Assembly (NCBI GenBank): GCA_002375205.1 | Contig: DFLL01000035.1 | Span: forward strand, 1-39,602 | Length of the DNA: 39,602 nucleotides | Direction: 5' to 3' | From: Caryophanales bacterium UBA3620 | GTDB lineage: Bacteria; Bacillota_I; Bacilli_A; RF39; UBA660 | Shown: in pieces, positions 1 to 8,666 of the stretch | Layout of the letters: each line of letters opens with the position of its first letter | How positions within the stretch are numbered: position 1 is the first letter of the stretch | Notes under the pieces: generated by a model | What the model saw: the letters and a program-made list of their open reading frames with translations, nothing else | What the model was told of the DNA's origin: nothing | Databases searched by the model: none | Program-made: the position numbers and the translations under genes

Positions 1-30
1 CATTATTTGATTTAATAAGTACAAAAATAA

Positions 31-67
31 AAAAATAATATCTATAAAACATAGGTATTATTTTTCT
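31..67. terminator. Terminator-like hairpin upstream of typA
   Basis: A 14-bp AT-rich stem (31-44 with 52-65) closes a 7-nt loop, and T runs follow on both strands. It could end a transcript entering from the left edge. The stem has little GC, so efficiency is uncertain. Confidence 0.45.
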
Positions 68-79
68 TTCAAAAAGTTC

Positions 80-108
80 TTCCCAAATAGAATAAAGTGT
101 GATATAAT
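80..108 (+). promoter_or_regulatory. Candidate sigma-A promoter of typA
   Basis: A perfect -10 TATAAT lies at 103-108, with a weak -35 TTCCCA at 80-85 and a 17-bp spacer. A ribosome-binding site AGAGGTG follows just before the ATG at 139. Confidence 0.5.
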
Positions 109-138
109 TATAACTTGTGAAAAAAAGAGGTGTAATTT

Positions 139-1947
139 ATGAAGATGAGAAATATTGCTATCATAGCGCATGTTGACCATGGTAAGACAACACTAGTGGA
201 TCAACTACTTAAAAAATCAGGAACATTTAGAGAAAATGAACAAGTATCAGAAAGAGTAATGGACTCTAATGATATCGAAAGAGAAAGAGGAATAACAATA
301 CTAGCTAAAACAACTTCAATTAATTATAATGGTTATAAAATTAATATCCTAGACACACCTGGTCATGCTGATTTTGGTGGAGAAGTAGAAAGAATCATGA
401 ATATGGTTGATGGTGTAATGCTACTAGTGGACGCTTATGAAGGAACAATGCCTCAAACCAGATTTGTTCTTAAAAAAGCATTAGAAGCAGGAGTTAAACC
501 AATCGTTATAATTAATAAAGTAGATAAACCAACAGCCCGTGTTGATAAAGTATTAGACGAAGTAATTGACTTGTTTATAGAACTTGGCGCTAGTGAAGAA
601 CAATTAGATTTTAAAGTAGCCTATGTATCTGCTTTAAATGGTACTGCTAGTTTAAGTCCTGACTTAAGTACTCAAACTGAAAGCTATGATGATATCTTTA
701 ATTTAATAATAGATGAAATACCAGAACCAAATGTAAGTGAAGAAGGAAGTTTGCAGTTTCAACCAGCACTACTTGACTACAATGAATATGTAGGAAGAAT
801 AGGAATCGGTCGAGTAAAAAGAGGTCATATTAAAGTAAATGAAATGGTATCTTGCGTAAGATTAGATGGAAGTGTTAAGCAGTTTAGAATTCAAAAATTA
901 TTTGGTTTTGAAGGATTAAAAAGAGTAGAAATAACTGAAGCTCATGCTGGAGATATTATTGCAATAGCAGGTCTTATGGACATCTCTGTAGGAGAAACAG
1001 TATGTAATATTGGTAAAGAAGAAGCTCTTCCTATACTTAGAATTGATGAACCAACCCTAAAAATGACTTTCATGGTAAATAATAGTCCATTTGTTGGAAA
1101 AGATGGAAAAGAAGTAACTGCTAGAAAAATAGGCGAAAGACTATTTAAAGAGACCCAAAAAGACGTAAGTTTAAAAGTTGAAGAATCAGGTAATGAATCA
1201 TGGATCGTATCAGGTAGAGGTGAATTACATTTATCTATTTTAATTGAAAACTTAAGAAGAGAAGGATTCGAATTACAAGTATCAAAACCAGAAGTAATAA
1301 TTAAAGAAATAGATGGTGTAAAATGTGAACCATATGAAGATGTTCAAATCGAAGTAGGAGAAGAATGTGTAGGTAATGTTATCGAAGCATTAGGACTACG
1401 CGGCGGTAAGATGGAAAATATGTCTAATGTCAATAATTTAATTAGACTAAACTATATCATACCATCTCGTGGATTAATAGGCTTTAACACTGACTTTATG
1501 ACTCTTACTAAAGGATATGGAATATTAAACCATACCTTTAAAGAATATCTTCCAATTGAAGACATTAACTCTACTGAAAGAAAACTAGGTGTATTAGTAG
1601 CAACTGAAGCAGGTAAAGCAACAGCTTATGCTTTAGGTCAATTAGAAGATAGAGGAGTAATGTTTATTGAACCAGGTACTGAAGTATATGAAGGAATGAT
1701 CGTCGGAGAATGTAATCGTGAAAACGATTTAGCAGTTAATGTTGTAAAAGGAAAACAATTAACTAATACAAGAGCATCAGGTTCTGATCATACCGTAGTT
1801 CTTAAAAGACCTAGATTATTATCACTAGAATATTGCTTAGACTATATAAATAGCGATGAATTAGTCGAAATTACACCAAATAATATAAGACTTAGAAAAT
1901 TTATTTTAAATACTGAATCAAGAAAGAAGTTTGATGCAAAAAAATAA
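139..1947 (+). CDS. typA: Translational GTPase TypA/BipA
   Basis: TypA (BipA) is a ribosome-associated GTPase of the EF-G/LepA family, linked to 50S assembly and stress or cold adaptation. The 602-residue length is normal for the family. The P-loop AHVDHGKTT is at residues 10-18, followed by the switch region with RERGITI and the G3 motif DTPGHADFGGEV. NKVD supplies the guanine-specificity motif. The C-terminal half has the TypA-type domains, with SRGLIGFNTDF and GSDHTVVLKRPR near the end. AGAGGTG seven bases upstream supports the ATG at 139; an in-frame ATG two codons later is possible. The gene is monocistronic, with its own promoter and a terminator over its stop codon. Identification is secure. 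Confidence 0.97.
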   Translation: MKMRNIAIIAHVDHGKTTLVDQLLKKSGTFRENEQVSERVMDSNDIERERGITILAKTTSINYNGYKINILDTPGHADFGGEVERIMNMVDGVMLLVDAYEGTMPQTRFVLKKALEAGVKPIVIINKVDKPTARVDKVLDEVIDLFIELGASEEQLDFKVAYVSALNGTASLSPDLSTQTESYDDIFNLIIDEIPEPNVSEEGSLQFQPALLDYNEYVGRIGIGRVKRGHIKVNEMVSCVRLDGSVKQFRIQKLFGFEGLKRVEITEAHAGDIIAIAGLMDISVGETVCNIGKEEALPILRIDEPTLKMTFMVNNSPFVGKDGKEVTARKIGERLFKETQKDVSLKVEESGNESWIVSGRGELHLSILIENLRREGFELQVSKPEVIIKEIDGVKCEPYEDVQIEVGEECVGNVIEALGLRGGKMENMSNVNNLIRLNYIIPSRGLIGFNTDFMTLTKGYGILNHTFKEYLPIEDINSTERKLGVLVATEAGKATAYALGQLEDRGVMFIEPGTEVYEGMIVGECNRENDLAVNVVKGKQLTNTRASGSDHTVVLKRPRLLSLEYCLDYINSDELVEITPNNIRLRKFILNTESRKKFDAKK

Positions 1948-1959
1948 ACTTCTTTTTTT
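1923..1959 (+). terminator. Intrinsic terminator of typA
   Basis: The stem AAGAAGTTT/AAACTTCTT (1924-1932 with 1946-1954) is followed by a T run. The TAA stop lies at the edge of the right arm. Confidence 0.8.
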
Positions 1960-1980
1960 GATTAAATATGATAAAAAATA

Positions 1981-2009
1981 TTGACAGTCCTCTCTGTTTG
2001 TGATATTGT
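1981..2009 (+). promoter_or_regulatory. Sigma-A promoter for the 195-residue unknown gene
   Basis: A consensus -35 TTGACA at 1981-1986 is followed after 17 bp by a weak -10 TATTGT at 2004-2009. A GGGGG ribosome-binding site lies at 2019-2023. Confidence 0.55.
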
Positions 2010-2032
2010 ATATAACCAGGGGGAAATGATAA

Positions 2033-2620
2033 ATGGATGAAAAAAATTTTGACTATTATCTTAGTGAACAATTAGAAATTGCAAAAAAAGAAGAGGAACA
2101 AAGGCGAGAGGAAGAGTTAAAGAAAAAAAGAATTTCAGAAATTGCAGAGCAAAAAAACAATGCAGAAAACGAATATAAACAAATAATGAATATAGAGATG
2201 GATGTTGCAGTATTTCAAAGATTTATAATTGATTTTTATCCTATTATTATAAAAAAAATAATATCTTCTAATATAGAAAATCTTTTTCATAAAAGTGAAG
2301 ATAGAATAAAAAAAACTCTTCTTACTTCGTCAGAATATTATGCCTTTGATTATGGTTTTTTCCAAAATAATAGTTATATGATTGATAATTTTCTTAGAAG
2401 AAATAAAATTGGCCGTTATGTTGATAGGGGGAAGTTTCGATTTGAGGCATCATTACAAGAGTTATTAGATGCTTATTATACAGAATTGCAATTTTTACCT
2501 GAAATGGAAGACAATGTAAGAATTATTATGGAAGAATATCAATTACAAAGTCATGAAGAACTTGAAGAAATTGTAAAAGGCATAAGAAAATTAGTTAAAC
2601 AAAAGTCTAATGATAAATAA
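2033..2620 (+). CDS. Unknown protein, 195 aa, paralogue of the gene at 4587
   Basis: I do not recognise a known family. The first ~50 residues are a charged helix rich in K, E and R (KKEEEQRREEELKKKR), likely coiled coil. The rest looks helical and globular, with no signal peptide or membrane segment. Three blocks recur in the same order in the protein at 4587-5162: F-x2-FI-x-D-x-YP-x-I-x2-K, then DNFLRRN-x2-G (TDFLRRNGCG there), then L-x-DAYY-x-E-x-Q-x-L. The two genes flank an ABC exporter. It has its own promoter and terminator, so it is probably monocistronic. The GGGGG ribosome-binding site fixes the ATG at 2033; an ATG at 2026 is out of frame and soon stops. Confidence 0.8.
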   Translation: MDEKNFDYYLSEQLEIAKKEEEQRREEELKKKRISEIAEQKNNAENEYKQIMNIEMDVAVFQRFIIDFYPIIIKKIISSNIENLFHKSEDRIKKTLLTSSEYYAFDYGFFQNNSYMIDNFLRRNKIGRYVDRGKFRFEASLQELLDAYYTELQFLPEMEDNVRIIMEEYQLQSHEELEEIVKGIRKLVKQKSNDK

Positions 2621-2627
2621 ATATGTT

Positions 2628-2662
2628 TAAGAGAACTAGAAATGGTTCTCTTAGTTTTATTT
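2628..2662 (+). terminator. Intrinsic terminator after the 195-aa gene
   Basis: An 11-bp stem (2628-2638 with 2643-2653) with a GAAA tetraloop is followed by a T-rich tail. Confidence 0.8.
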
Positions 2663-2719
2663 ATATAAGAGCATAATAATTAAATAAAATGGATAATATA
2701 TTTTTCAGTTATGTTATGA

Positions 2720-2748
2720 TGGACTTTTTACTTAATATTTGCTACAAT
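2720..2748 (+). promoter_or_regulatory. Candidate promoter of the ABC transporter
   Basis: TGGACT at 2720-2725, a 17-bp spacer and TACAAT at 2743-2748 form a plausible sigma-A promoter 25 bp before the start codon. Confidence 0.5.
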
Positions 2749-2772
2749 TAATAACGTAGAGGATGTGGTAGT

Positions 2773-4515
2773 ATGAAATTAATAAATAATTTAAAATTTG
2801 CATGGAATTATGCAAAAAATGAGAAAAAAAGAATTATAATATTTTTATTATGCAATATTATGCACATTGTTTTATATGTAGTTATGCCTATACTAAGTGC
2901 TAAAATAATAATTGAATTAACATCAAATAATTATGTTAGACTAATCTATATAGCGTCAGTAATATTGTTCGTAGAAATATTAAATAATTTTATTGAATAT
3001 ATATCGAGAAGAACTACCATGAAAGTATACCAAAATACATTATCAAAACTAGAAACAGATTTGGGGAAAAACATATTAAAGTTAGAAAATGAAAGTTTAG
3101 ATAAGAACGGGAGTGGCCTATTTATTCAGAGAATGACTAATGATACATCAAGAATGGCTGATGTATTTAATTCTCTTCTCGATATGATTACTGGTATTAT
3201 TGAGTATGTTGGTGTGTTAGTGGCTATTTTTATAATTAATAAAATAATATTTGTGTATATGGTAATCATGTTGATACTTTTATATTTGCTTGAAAGAAAA
3301 AGAACTAGCAAATTTAATGAAGATGATAGAATATACCGAAAATCTGCAGAAAAAGTATCAAGTTTTATTGGCGAATTAGTTCGAGGAACTCGAGATATAA
3401 AAATGCTTAATAGTGAAAATAGCTTTATTAATGAGCTTTCAAATAAAATAAATGATGCTAACGGAAAAAGAACAAGAATGCGACAAAAGACATTTATATA
3501 TAGACTATTAATACATATCATAAGTAATCTGAAAAATTTTATCTTAATAGTAGTACTAATATTGTTGATGGAAAAGAAAATAATAATATCTGCAACTGCA
3601 TTAATATTATATAATTATTCAAGTAGGTTATCATATTCAGTTACCTTATTGGGAAATCTATTAGAATATATTAAAGACTTTAATCTTTCTTGCGATAGAG
3701 TGTATGATATTATATACGGTGATGAGTTCAAAAAAGAAAAGTTTGGTACTTTACATTTAGATAAGATAAATGGAGATTTTGAATTTAAAAATGTAACATT
3801 TGCATATGATAAAAAGAAAGTATTAGATAATTTAAGTTTCAAAATAAATGCTAATCAAACAATTGCATTTGTAGGTAAAAGTGGAGTAGGGAAAACGACT
3901 ATTTTTAACTTGCTATGTAAAATGTATAATATAAACGATGGCGAAATAACTATTGATGGAATTAATATAAAAGAGTTGGATAAAGATTCAATTAGGGGAA
4001 ATATTACCGTTATTAGCCAAAATCCGTATATATTTAATATGAGTATAAAGGATAATTTAAAAATAGTAAAAGAAGGATTAACAGATAATGACATAAAAAA
4101 AGCCTGCAAAATGGCATGCTTAGATGATTTCGTAAGATCACTTCCAAATGGCTATGATACGATAGTAGGAGAAGGTGGAGTTAATTTATCTGGTGGCCAA
4201 AAGCAAAGACTTGCTATTGCAAGAGCTTTAGTTCAAAAAACAGAAATAATACTATTTGATGAAGCTACTAGTGCTCTAGACAATGAAACACAAGATAAAA
4301 TACAAAAGGCAATTGAAAATATGAAGAATGAGTATACAATATTAATAATAGCTCATAGATTATCTACTGTTATAAATGCCGATAAAATAATGCTTATAGA
4401 TAATGGTCAAATAATAGATGAAGGTAATCATGAATATTTATTAAAACATTCCAAAGAATATCAAAACTTATATGAAGCAGAGCTTACTAATAATGAAAAT
4501 GGTACTTTGGATTGA
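2773..4515 (+). CDS. ABC exporter half-transporter (permease fused to ATPase)
   Basis: A 580-residue type IV ABC exporter half-transporter that should work as a dimer in the cytoplasmic membrane. The N-terminal ~310 residues carry about six hydrophobic segments. The nucleotide-binding domain has Walker A GKSGVGKTT at 368-376, a Q-loop (ISQNPYIF), the signature LSGGQ at 472-476, Walker B ILLFDE-type ending at D496-E497, the D-loop SALD and the switch histidine H528 (IIAHRLST). All catalytic residues are present. The family exports lipids, drugs or peptides; no peptidase domain is visible and the substrate cannot be read from sequence. The gene lies between two paralogous small unknown genes (2033 and 4587), each apparently with its own promoter. 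AGAGGATG before the ATG supports the start. It ends with TGA. Confidence 0.93.
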   Translation: MKLINNLKFAWNYAKNEKKRIIIFLLCNIMHIVLYVVMPILSAKIIIELTSNNYVRLIYIASVILFVEILNNFIEYISRRTTMKVYQNTLSKLETDLGKNILKLENESLDKNGSGLFIQRMTNDTSRMADVFNSLLDMITGIIEYVGVLVAIFIINKIIFVYMVIMLILLYLLERKRTSKFNEDDRIYRKSAEKVSSFIGELVRGTRDIKMLNSENSFINELSNKINDANGKRTRMRQKTFIYRLLIHIISNLKNFILIVVLILLMEKKIIISATALILYNYSSRLSYSVTLLGNLLEYIKDFNLSCDRVYDIIYGDEFKKEKFGTLHLDKINGDFEFKNVTFAYDKKKVLDNLSFKINANQTIAFVGKSGVGKTTIFNLLCKMYNINDGEITIDGINIKELDKDSIRGNITVISQNPYIFNMSIKDNLKIVKEGLTDNDIKKACKMACLDDFVRSLPNGYDTIVGEGGVNLSGGQKQRLAIARALVQKTEIILFDEATSALDNETQDKIQKAIENMKNEYTILIIAHRLSTVINADKIMLIDNGQIIDEGNHEYLLKHSKEYQNLYEAELTNNENGTLD

Positions 4516-4586
4516 TTTACATTTCTTATAATTTTCTATTTACAATCTAGTATATTTATGTTACTCTATAATTAGAGGTGAGAATT

Positions 4587-5162
4587 ATGGAATTATATAA
4601 TTTTGATGAGAAAGAAAAAAGAATATTGAAGGAAGCAAGAGAATTAAAACAATCACATGATAAACATGTTGCAGAGGATGAATATAATGAAACACAAGAT
4701 TTAGAAATAGCATTAAGTTTATATGAAAAATTTATTTCTGATATTTATCCTAAAATTGTAACTAAGTGCCTGGAAAGATACTATAAGGGTATTACTATGG
4801 GAAAAAAAGAAGGAAGCCTCGAAGAAGATATAGATAACATCAAATTTGATGAAATATTTTATCTTGATAGGAGAATAGGTGAACAAAATTCTATTGAATT
4901 CGATGCGAACATTGAATTGGAATGTAATAATTATCTTGATACTTACCCTGTAAAAATTTTTATTGAAATGTTGACAGATTTTCTTAGAAGAAATGGCTGC
5001 GGCATTGACGAAAGTGATTACAATAATTGCAGGGCAATATATATTCATGGAACATATAAACATCTTAAAGATGCATACTATATGGAAATGCAAGCACTTG
5101 AATATAGACGTGAAGCACTTGATGAATCGAAGAATTATAGAAAGCCAAAAGGTAGAAATTAA
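4587..5162 (+). CDS. Unknown protein, 191 aa, paralogue of the gene at 2033
   Basis: Unknown function. I place the start at the ATG at 4587, because AGAGGTG at 4574-4580 is the ribosome-binding site; an upstream in-frame GTG at 4578 overlaps that site and is unlikely. The N-terminus is a charged helix. The motifs YEKFISDIYPKIVTK, TDFLRRNGCG and LKDAYYMEMQAL match, in order, blocks of the 195-residue protein at 2033, so the two are diverged paralogues. There is no signal peptide or membrane segment, so a cytosolic protein is expected. A TATAAT at 4567-4572 lies very close to the ribosome-binding site, without a good -35. A strong terminator follows. The position beside an ABC exporter may or may not be functional. 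Confidence 0.8.
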   Translation: MELYNFDEKEKRILKEARELKQSHDKHVAEDEYNETQDLEIALSLYEKFISDIYPKIVTKCLERYYKGITMGKKEGSLEEDIDNIKFDEIFYLDRRIGEQNSIEFDANIELECNNYLDTYPVKIFIEMLTDFLRRNGCGIDESDYNNCRAIYIHGTYKHLKDAYYMEMQALEYRREALDESKNYRKPKGRN

Positions 5163-5184
5163 TTTTTCATAGATATTAAAGAAT

Positions 5185-5209
5185 AAAGTCTTTCAATGAA
5201 AGATTTTTT
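5185..5209 (+). terminator. Intrinsic terminator after the 191-aa gene
   Basis: A 10-bp stem (5185-5194 with 5198-5207) closes a 3-nt AAT loop and runs into a T tract. Confidence 0.75.
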
Positions 5210-5216
5210 CTTTATA

Positions 5217-5245
5217 TTGTTATTTATAAATATTTATGATAAAAT
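5217..5245 (+). promoter_or_regulatory. Promoter of the PFOR operon
   Basis: TTGTTA at 5217-5222 and TAAAAT at 5240-5245 are separated by 17 bp, with an extended -10 TG at 5237-5238. Confidence 0.65.
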
Positions 5246-5282
5246 TATATCGTAATATAGATAGATGAAAAGAGGAATAAAG

Positions 5283-8200
5283 ATGAATAAATATAAAGTA
5301 ATGGATGCTAATGAAGCAGTATCAAAAGTAGCTTATAAATTTAATGAAGTAGTAGGTATATATCCTATAACACCCGCTAGTCCTATGGCTGAAAAAATAG
5401 ATAAGATGAGTGCTGTTGGAGAAAAGAATTTCTTTGGTAATACTGTTAAAGTAGTAGAAATGGAGTCTGAAAAAGGAGCAGTAGCCATGGTCCATGGTGC
5501 TCTTCAAAGTGGAATGCTATCAAGTACTTTTACTGCTAGTCAAGGACTTCTTTTAATGGTGCCAACTCTATACAAATTAGCTGGAGAACTTCTTCCAGGA
5601 GTAATCCATGTCGCAGCACGTTCATTATCAACGCATTCACTAAGTATCTTTGGAGATCATCAAGATATATATGCTGCTAGGGCTACTGGCGTATGCATGT
5701 TATCATCTTCATCTGTCGAAGAAGCCTATCATATGGCTATGTTAGCCCATCTATCTAGTATTAAATCATCACTACCTTTTATTCATTTCTTTGATGGCTT
5801 TAGAACAAGTCATGAATTAGACAAAATTAAAGAAATAGATTTATCTAAGATAGAAACCTTAATTGATAAAAAGGCTTTACAATCCTTTAGAGATAGAAGA
5901 CTAAATAATGAAAAACCAAATACTAGGGGTACTGCCGAAAATGATGATATCTATTTTCAACATACTGAAAGTAGAAATAAAAATTATGAAAATGCTATTA
6001 ATAATGTAGAGGAATATCTAAATAAAATAAATAGGATAACAAAAAAAGATTATAAACTATTTAATTATTATGGAGATAAAAATGCTACATCAATAATTAT
6101 AGCTATGGGTTCTGTATGTGAATGCATCGAAGAAACAATAGATTACTTAAATAATAATGGTTATAAAGTAGGACTTGTTAAGGTACATCTATTTAGACCA
6201 TTTAGTATTAAACACTTACTTGAAGTAATTCCTAGTACTGTAAAAGATATTGCAGTCTTAGATAGAACAAAAGAAGCAGGATCTTCTGGTGAACCATTAT
6301 ATTTAGATGTTGTTAATGCCTTAAAAGATACTAATATCAAAGTAATCGGAGGAAGATATGGATTATCATCTAAAAATACAACTCCATCGATGATCAAAGC
6401 TGTGTATGATAATCTAAATCATGAAAAGAAAAATAATTTTACAATTGGTATAAATGATGATGTAACAAATCTAAGTCTAGATTATGATAAAGATTTTAAA
6501 ATAAATAATAATGCATATGAAATGCTAATATATGGATACGGTTCAGATGGAATGGTATCAACATCTAAAGATATCTTAAAAGTACTAGGAGAACAAACCC
6601 CTAAAAATGTTCAAGGTTATTTTCAGTATGATTCCAAAAAATCAGGAGGAGTAACAAGAAGCCATTTAAGATTTTCTGATAATGAAATAAAAAGTACCTA
6701 TTATATTGAAAATCCAGACTTTATTGTTATATCAAAAGATACATATATGTACAAATATGATATCTTAGATAATATCAAAAATAAAGGTGTCTTATTCCTG
6801 AATACTAATTTAGATGCTGAAAAATTAAAAATATCTTTACCAAATAAAGTAAAATATTTGCTTGCTGAAAAGCAAATAAAACTATATATAATAGATGCCT
6901 ATAGTATAGCAAATAATTTAGGATTAAAGAATAAAATAAATACATGTATGGAAGTATGCATACTAAAAATAATGAATCTATTAAATATCGATAAAGCTAT
7001 ATCTATTATGAAAAAAAATAACGAAATAAGATTCTCTTCTAAAGGCCAAAAGATAATTGACATCAATAATAAAATAATTGATGAATCTTTAAAATACTTA
7101 AAAGAAGTAGAAGTAGATAAGGAATGGGTTAATTTAGAATATACTGATAATAAAAAATTAAACTTTGTTGAAACGATTAATCTACTTAAAGGTGATACAC
7201 TACCAGTAAGTGCTTTTGAAAAATATGCTGGTGGTATCTTTGATGCCGGTACTACAAACAAAGAAAAAAGAAATATTGCTGAAAATATACCTAAGTGGAT
7301 ACCAGAAAATTGCATCCAGTGTAACCAGTGTGCCTTTTCTTGTCCGCATGGTGTAATAAGACCATTTCTTCTAGATAAAAAAGATGATAAGACAGCAAGT
7401 ATACCATCGATTATACCTAAAGATAAAGAATTTACTATAGGTATAAATTATGAGCAGTGTACAGGATGTGGCGTATGTGTAAATACTTGTCCTGGTAAAC
7501 TAGGTAATAAAGCATTAACAATGGTGCCTAATACAAAGAAAGATAAAGATTTTGATTATTTACTTAAACATAATGTTAATGATAAATATGAAAGTAAAGT
7601 ATTAACTGTTAAGAATATATCATTAAAAGAACCAAAATTTGAGTATTCAGGAGCATGTGCTGGATGCGGAGAAACACCATATCTAACAAACTTAACTAGA
7701 GTATTTAATGATAATTTGGTTGTTGCTAATGCCACAGGATGTTCTTCAATATATGGAGGAAGCATGCCAAGTACTCCATATTCCATACCATGGGCTAGTT
7801 CCTTATTTGAAGATAATGCTGAATATGGTTATGGTATATTAACAGGTATAAATCTAAATAGAGATAAAGTAAAGAAATACATGATGGAATATCCTAGAAA
7901 TAAAACATTTAAATTATGGATAGAAAATATGGATAACTATGATATATGTAAAGTAGTAAAAGAAAAGATCGATTATAAAAAGCATCCATACTTATTAGAA
8001 ATGAAAGACTATATCTTACCAAAAAGTATGTGGGTAGTAGGAGGAGATGGCTTTGCCTATGATATCGGTTATGACGGATTAGATCATATCTTATCTAAAA
8101 AAGAAAATATCAATATCTTAGTCTTAGATACCGAAGTATATTCAAATACTGGAGGCCAATCATCAAAATCATCTAATATAGGATCGGTAGCCTCCTTTAC

Positions 8201-8666
8201 ATCAAATGGTAAAGACAATTATAAAAAAGATTTAGCCAGAATCGCCATGTGTTATCCTCATGTATATGTTGCCACTACTAACATTGGATATAATAAAGAA
8301 CAATATCTAAAAGTATTAAAAGAAGCATCACTTCATAATGGCCCATCCTTAGTAATAGCATACTGTCCATGTATTGAACACGGAATAAAAACAGGTATGC
8401 AAGATTCTCAGTCAAATGGATATCTTGCTACTGAATGTGGATACTTCTTAACATTTAGATATAATCCAGATAATAATAAATTAATAATCGATTCCAAAGA
8501 GCCAAAATTTGATAAATATGAAGACTATCTAATGACTGAAAATAGATTTATTAATCTAAAGAGAGTAAATAAAGATAATGCGGATATTTTATTAAATGAA
8601 CAAAAAAAATGGGCAATAAATAGATATAACTACTACAAAAAGTTAGAGGACTCTAAAGATGAATAA
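5283..8666 (+). CDS. nifJ: Pyruvate:ferredoxin (flavodoxin) oxidoreductase
   Basis: A single-chain PFOR, 1127 residues, which oxidises pyruvate with CoA to acetyl-CoA and CO2 and reduces ferredoxin or flavodoxin. The N-terminal pyruvate-binding domain has GIYPITPASPMAE and AGELLPGVIHVAARSLSTHSL. A gamma domain follows. The 8Fe ferredoxin domain holds two Cys motifs: C677, C680, C683, C687 and C726, C729, C732, C736. The thiamine-diphosphate domain has ACAGCGETPY and VVGGDGFAYDIGYDGLDHIL. Nothing catalytic looks missing, and the length is close to the usual 1150-1200. I start at the ATG at 5283 because AGAGGA at 5271-5276 is correctly spaced; the in-frame ATG at 5265 lies upstream of that site. 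The last 8 nt overlap the next gene, suggesting translational coupling. Confidence 0.96.
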   Translation: MNKYKVMDANEAVSKVAYKFNEVVGIYPITPASPMAEKIDKMSAVGEKNFFGNTVKVVEMESEKGAVAMVHGALQSGMLSSTFTASQGLLLMVPTLYKLAGELLPGVIHVAARSLSTHSLSIFGDHQDIYAARATGVCMLSSSSVEEAYHMAMLAHLSSIKSSLPFIHFFDGFRTSHELDKIKEIDLSKIETLIDKKALQSFRDRRLNNEKPNTRGTAENDDIYFQHTESRNKNYENAINNVEEYLNKINRITKKDYKLFNYYGDKNATSIIIAMGSVCECIEETIDYLNNNGYKVGLVKVHLFRPFSIKHLLEVIPSTVKDIAVLDRTKEAGSSGEPLYLDVVNALKDTNIKVIGGRYGLSSKNTTPSMIKAVYDNLNHEKKNNFTIGINDDVTNLSLDYDKDFKINNNAYEMLIYGYGSDGMVSTSKDILKVLGEQTPKNVQGYFQYDSKKSGGVTRSHLRFSDNEIKSTYYIENPDFIVISKDTYMYKYDILDNIKNKGVLFLNTNLDAEKLKISLPNKVKYLLAEKQIKLYIIDAYSIANNLGLKNKINTCMEVCILKIMNLLNIDKAISIMKKNNEIRFSSKGQKIIDINNKIIDESLKYLKEVEVDKEWVNLEYTDNKKLNFVETINLLKGDTLPVSAFEKYAGGIFDAGTTNKEKRNIAENIPKWIPENCIQCNQCAFSCPHGVIRPFLLDKKDDKTASIPSIIPKDKEFTIGINYEQCTGCGVCVNTCPGKLGNKALTMVPNTKKDKDFDYLLKHNVNDKYESKVLTVKNISLKEPKFEYSGACAGCGETPYLTNLTRVFNDNLVVANATGCSSIYGGSMPSTPYSIPWASSLFEDNAEYGYGILTGINLNRDKVKKYMMEYPRNKTFKLWIENMDNYDICKVVKEKIDYKKHPYLLEMKDYILPKSMWVVGGDGFAYDIGYDGLDHILSKKENINILVLDTEVYSNTGGQSSKSSNIGSVASFTSNGKDNYKKDLARIAMCYPHVYVATTNIGYNKEQYLKVLKEASLHNGPSLVIAYCPCIEHGIKTGMQDSQSNGYLATECGYFLTFRYNPDNNKLIIDSKEPKFDKYEDYLMTENRFINLKRVNKDNADILLNEQKKWAINRYNYYKKLEDSKDE

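Noticed and set aside
2773..4515. Bacteriocin exporter with peptidase domain
   Set aside because: No N-terminal C39 Cys-protease domain and no double-glycine precursor gene seen nearby.
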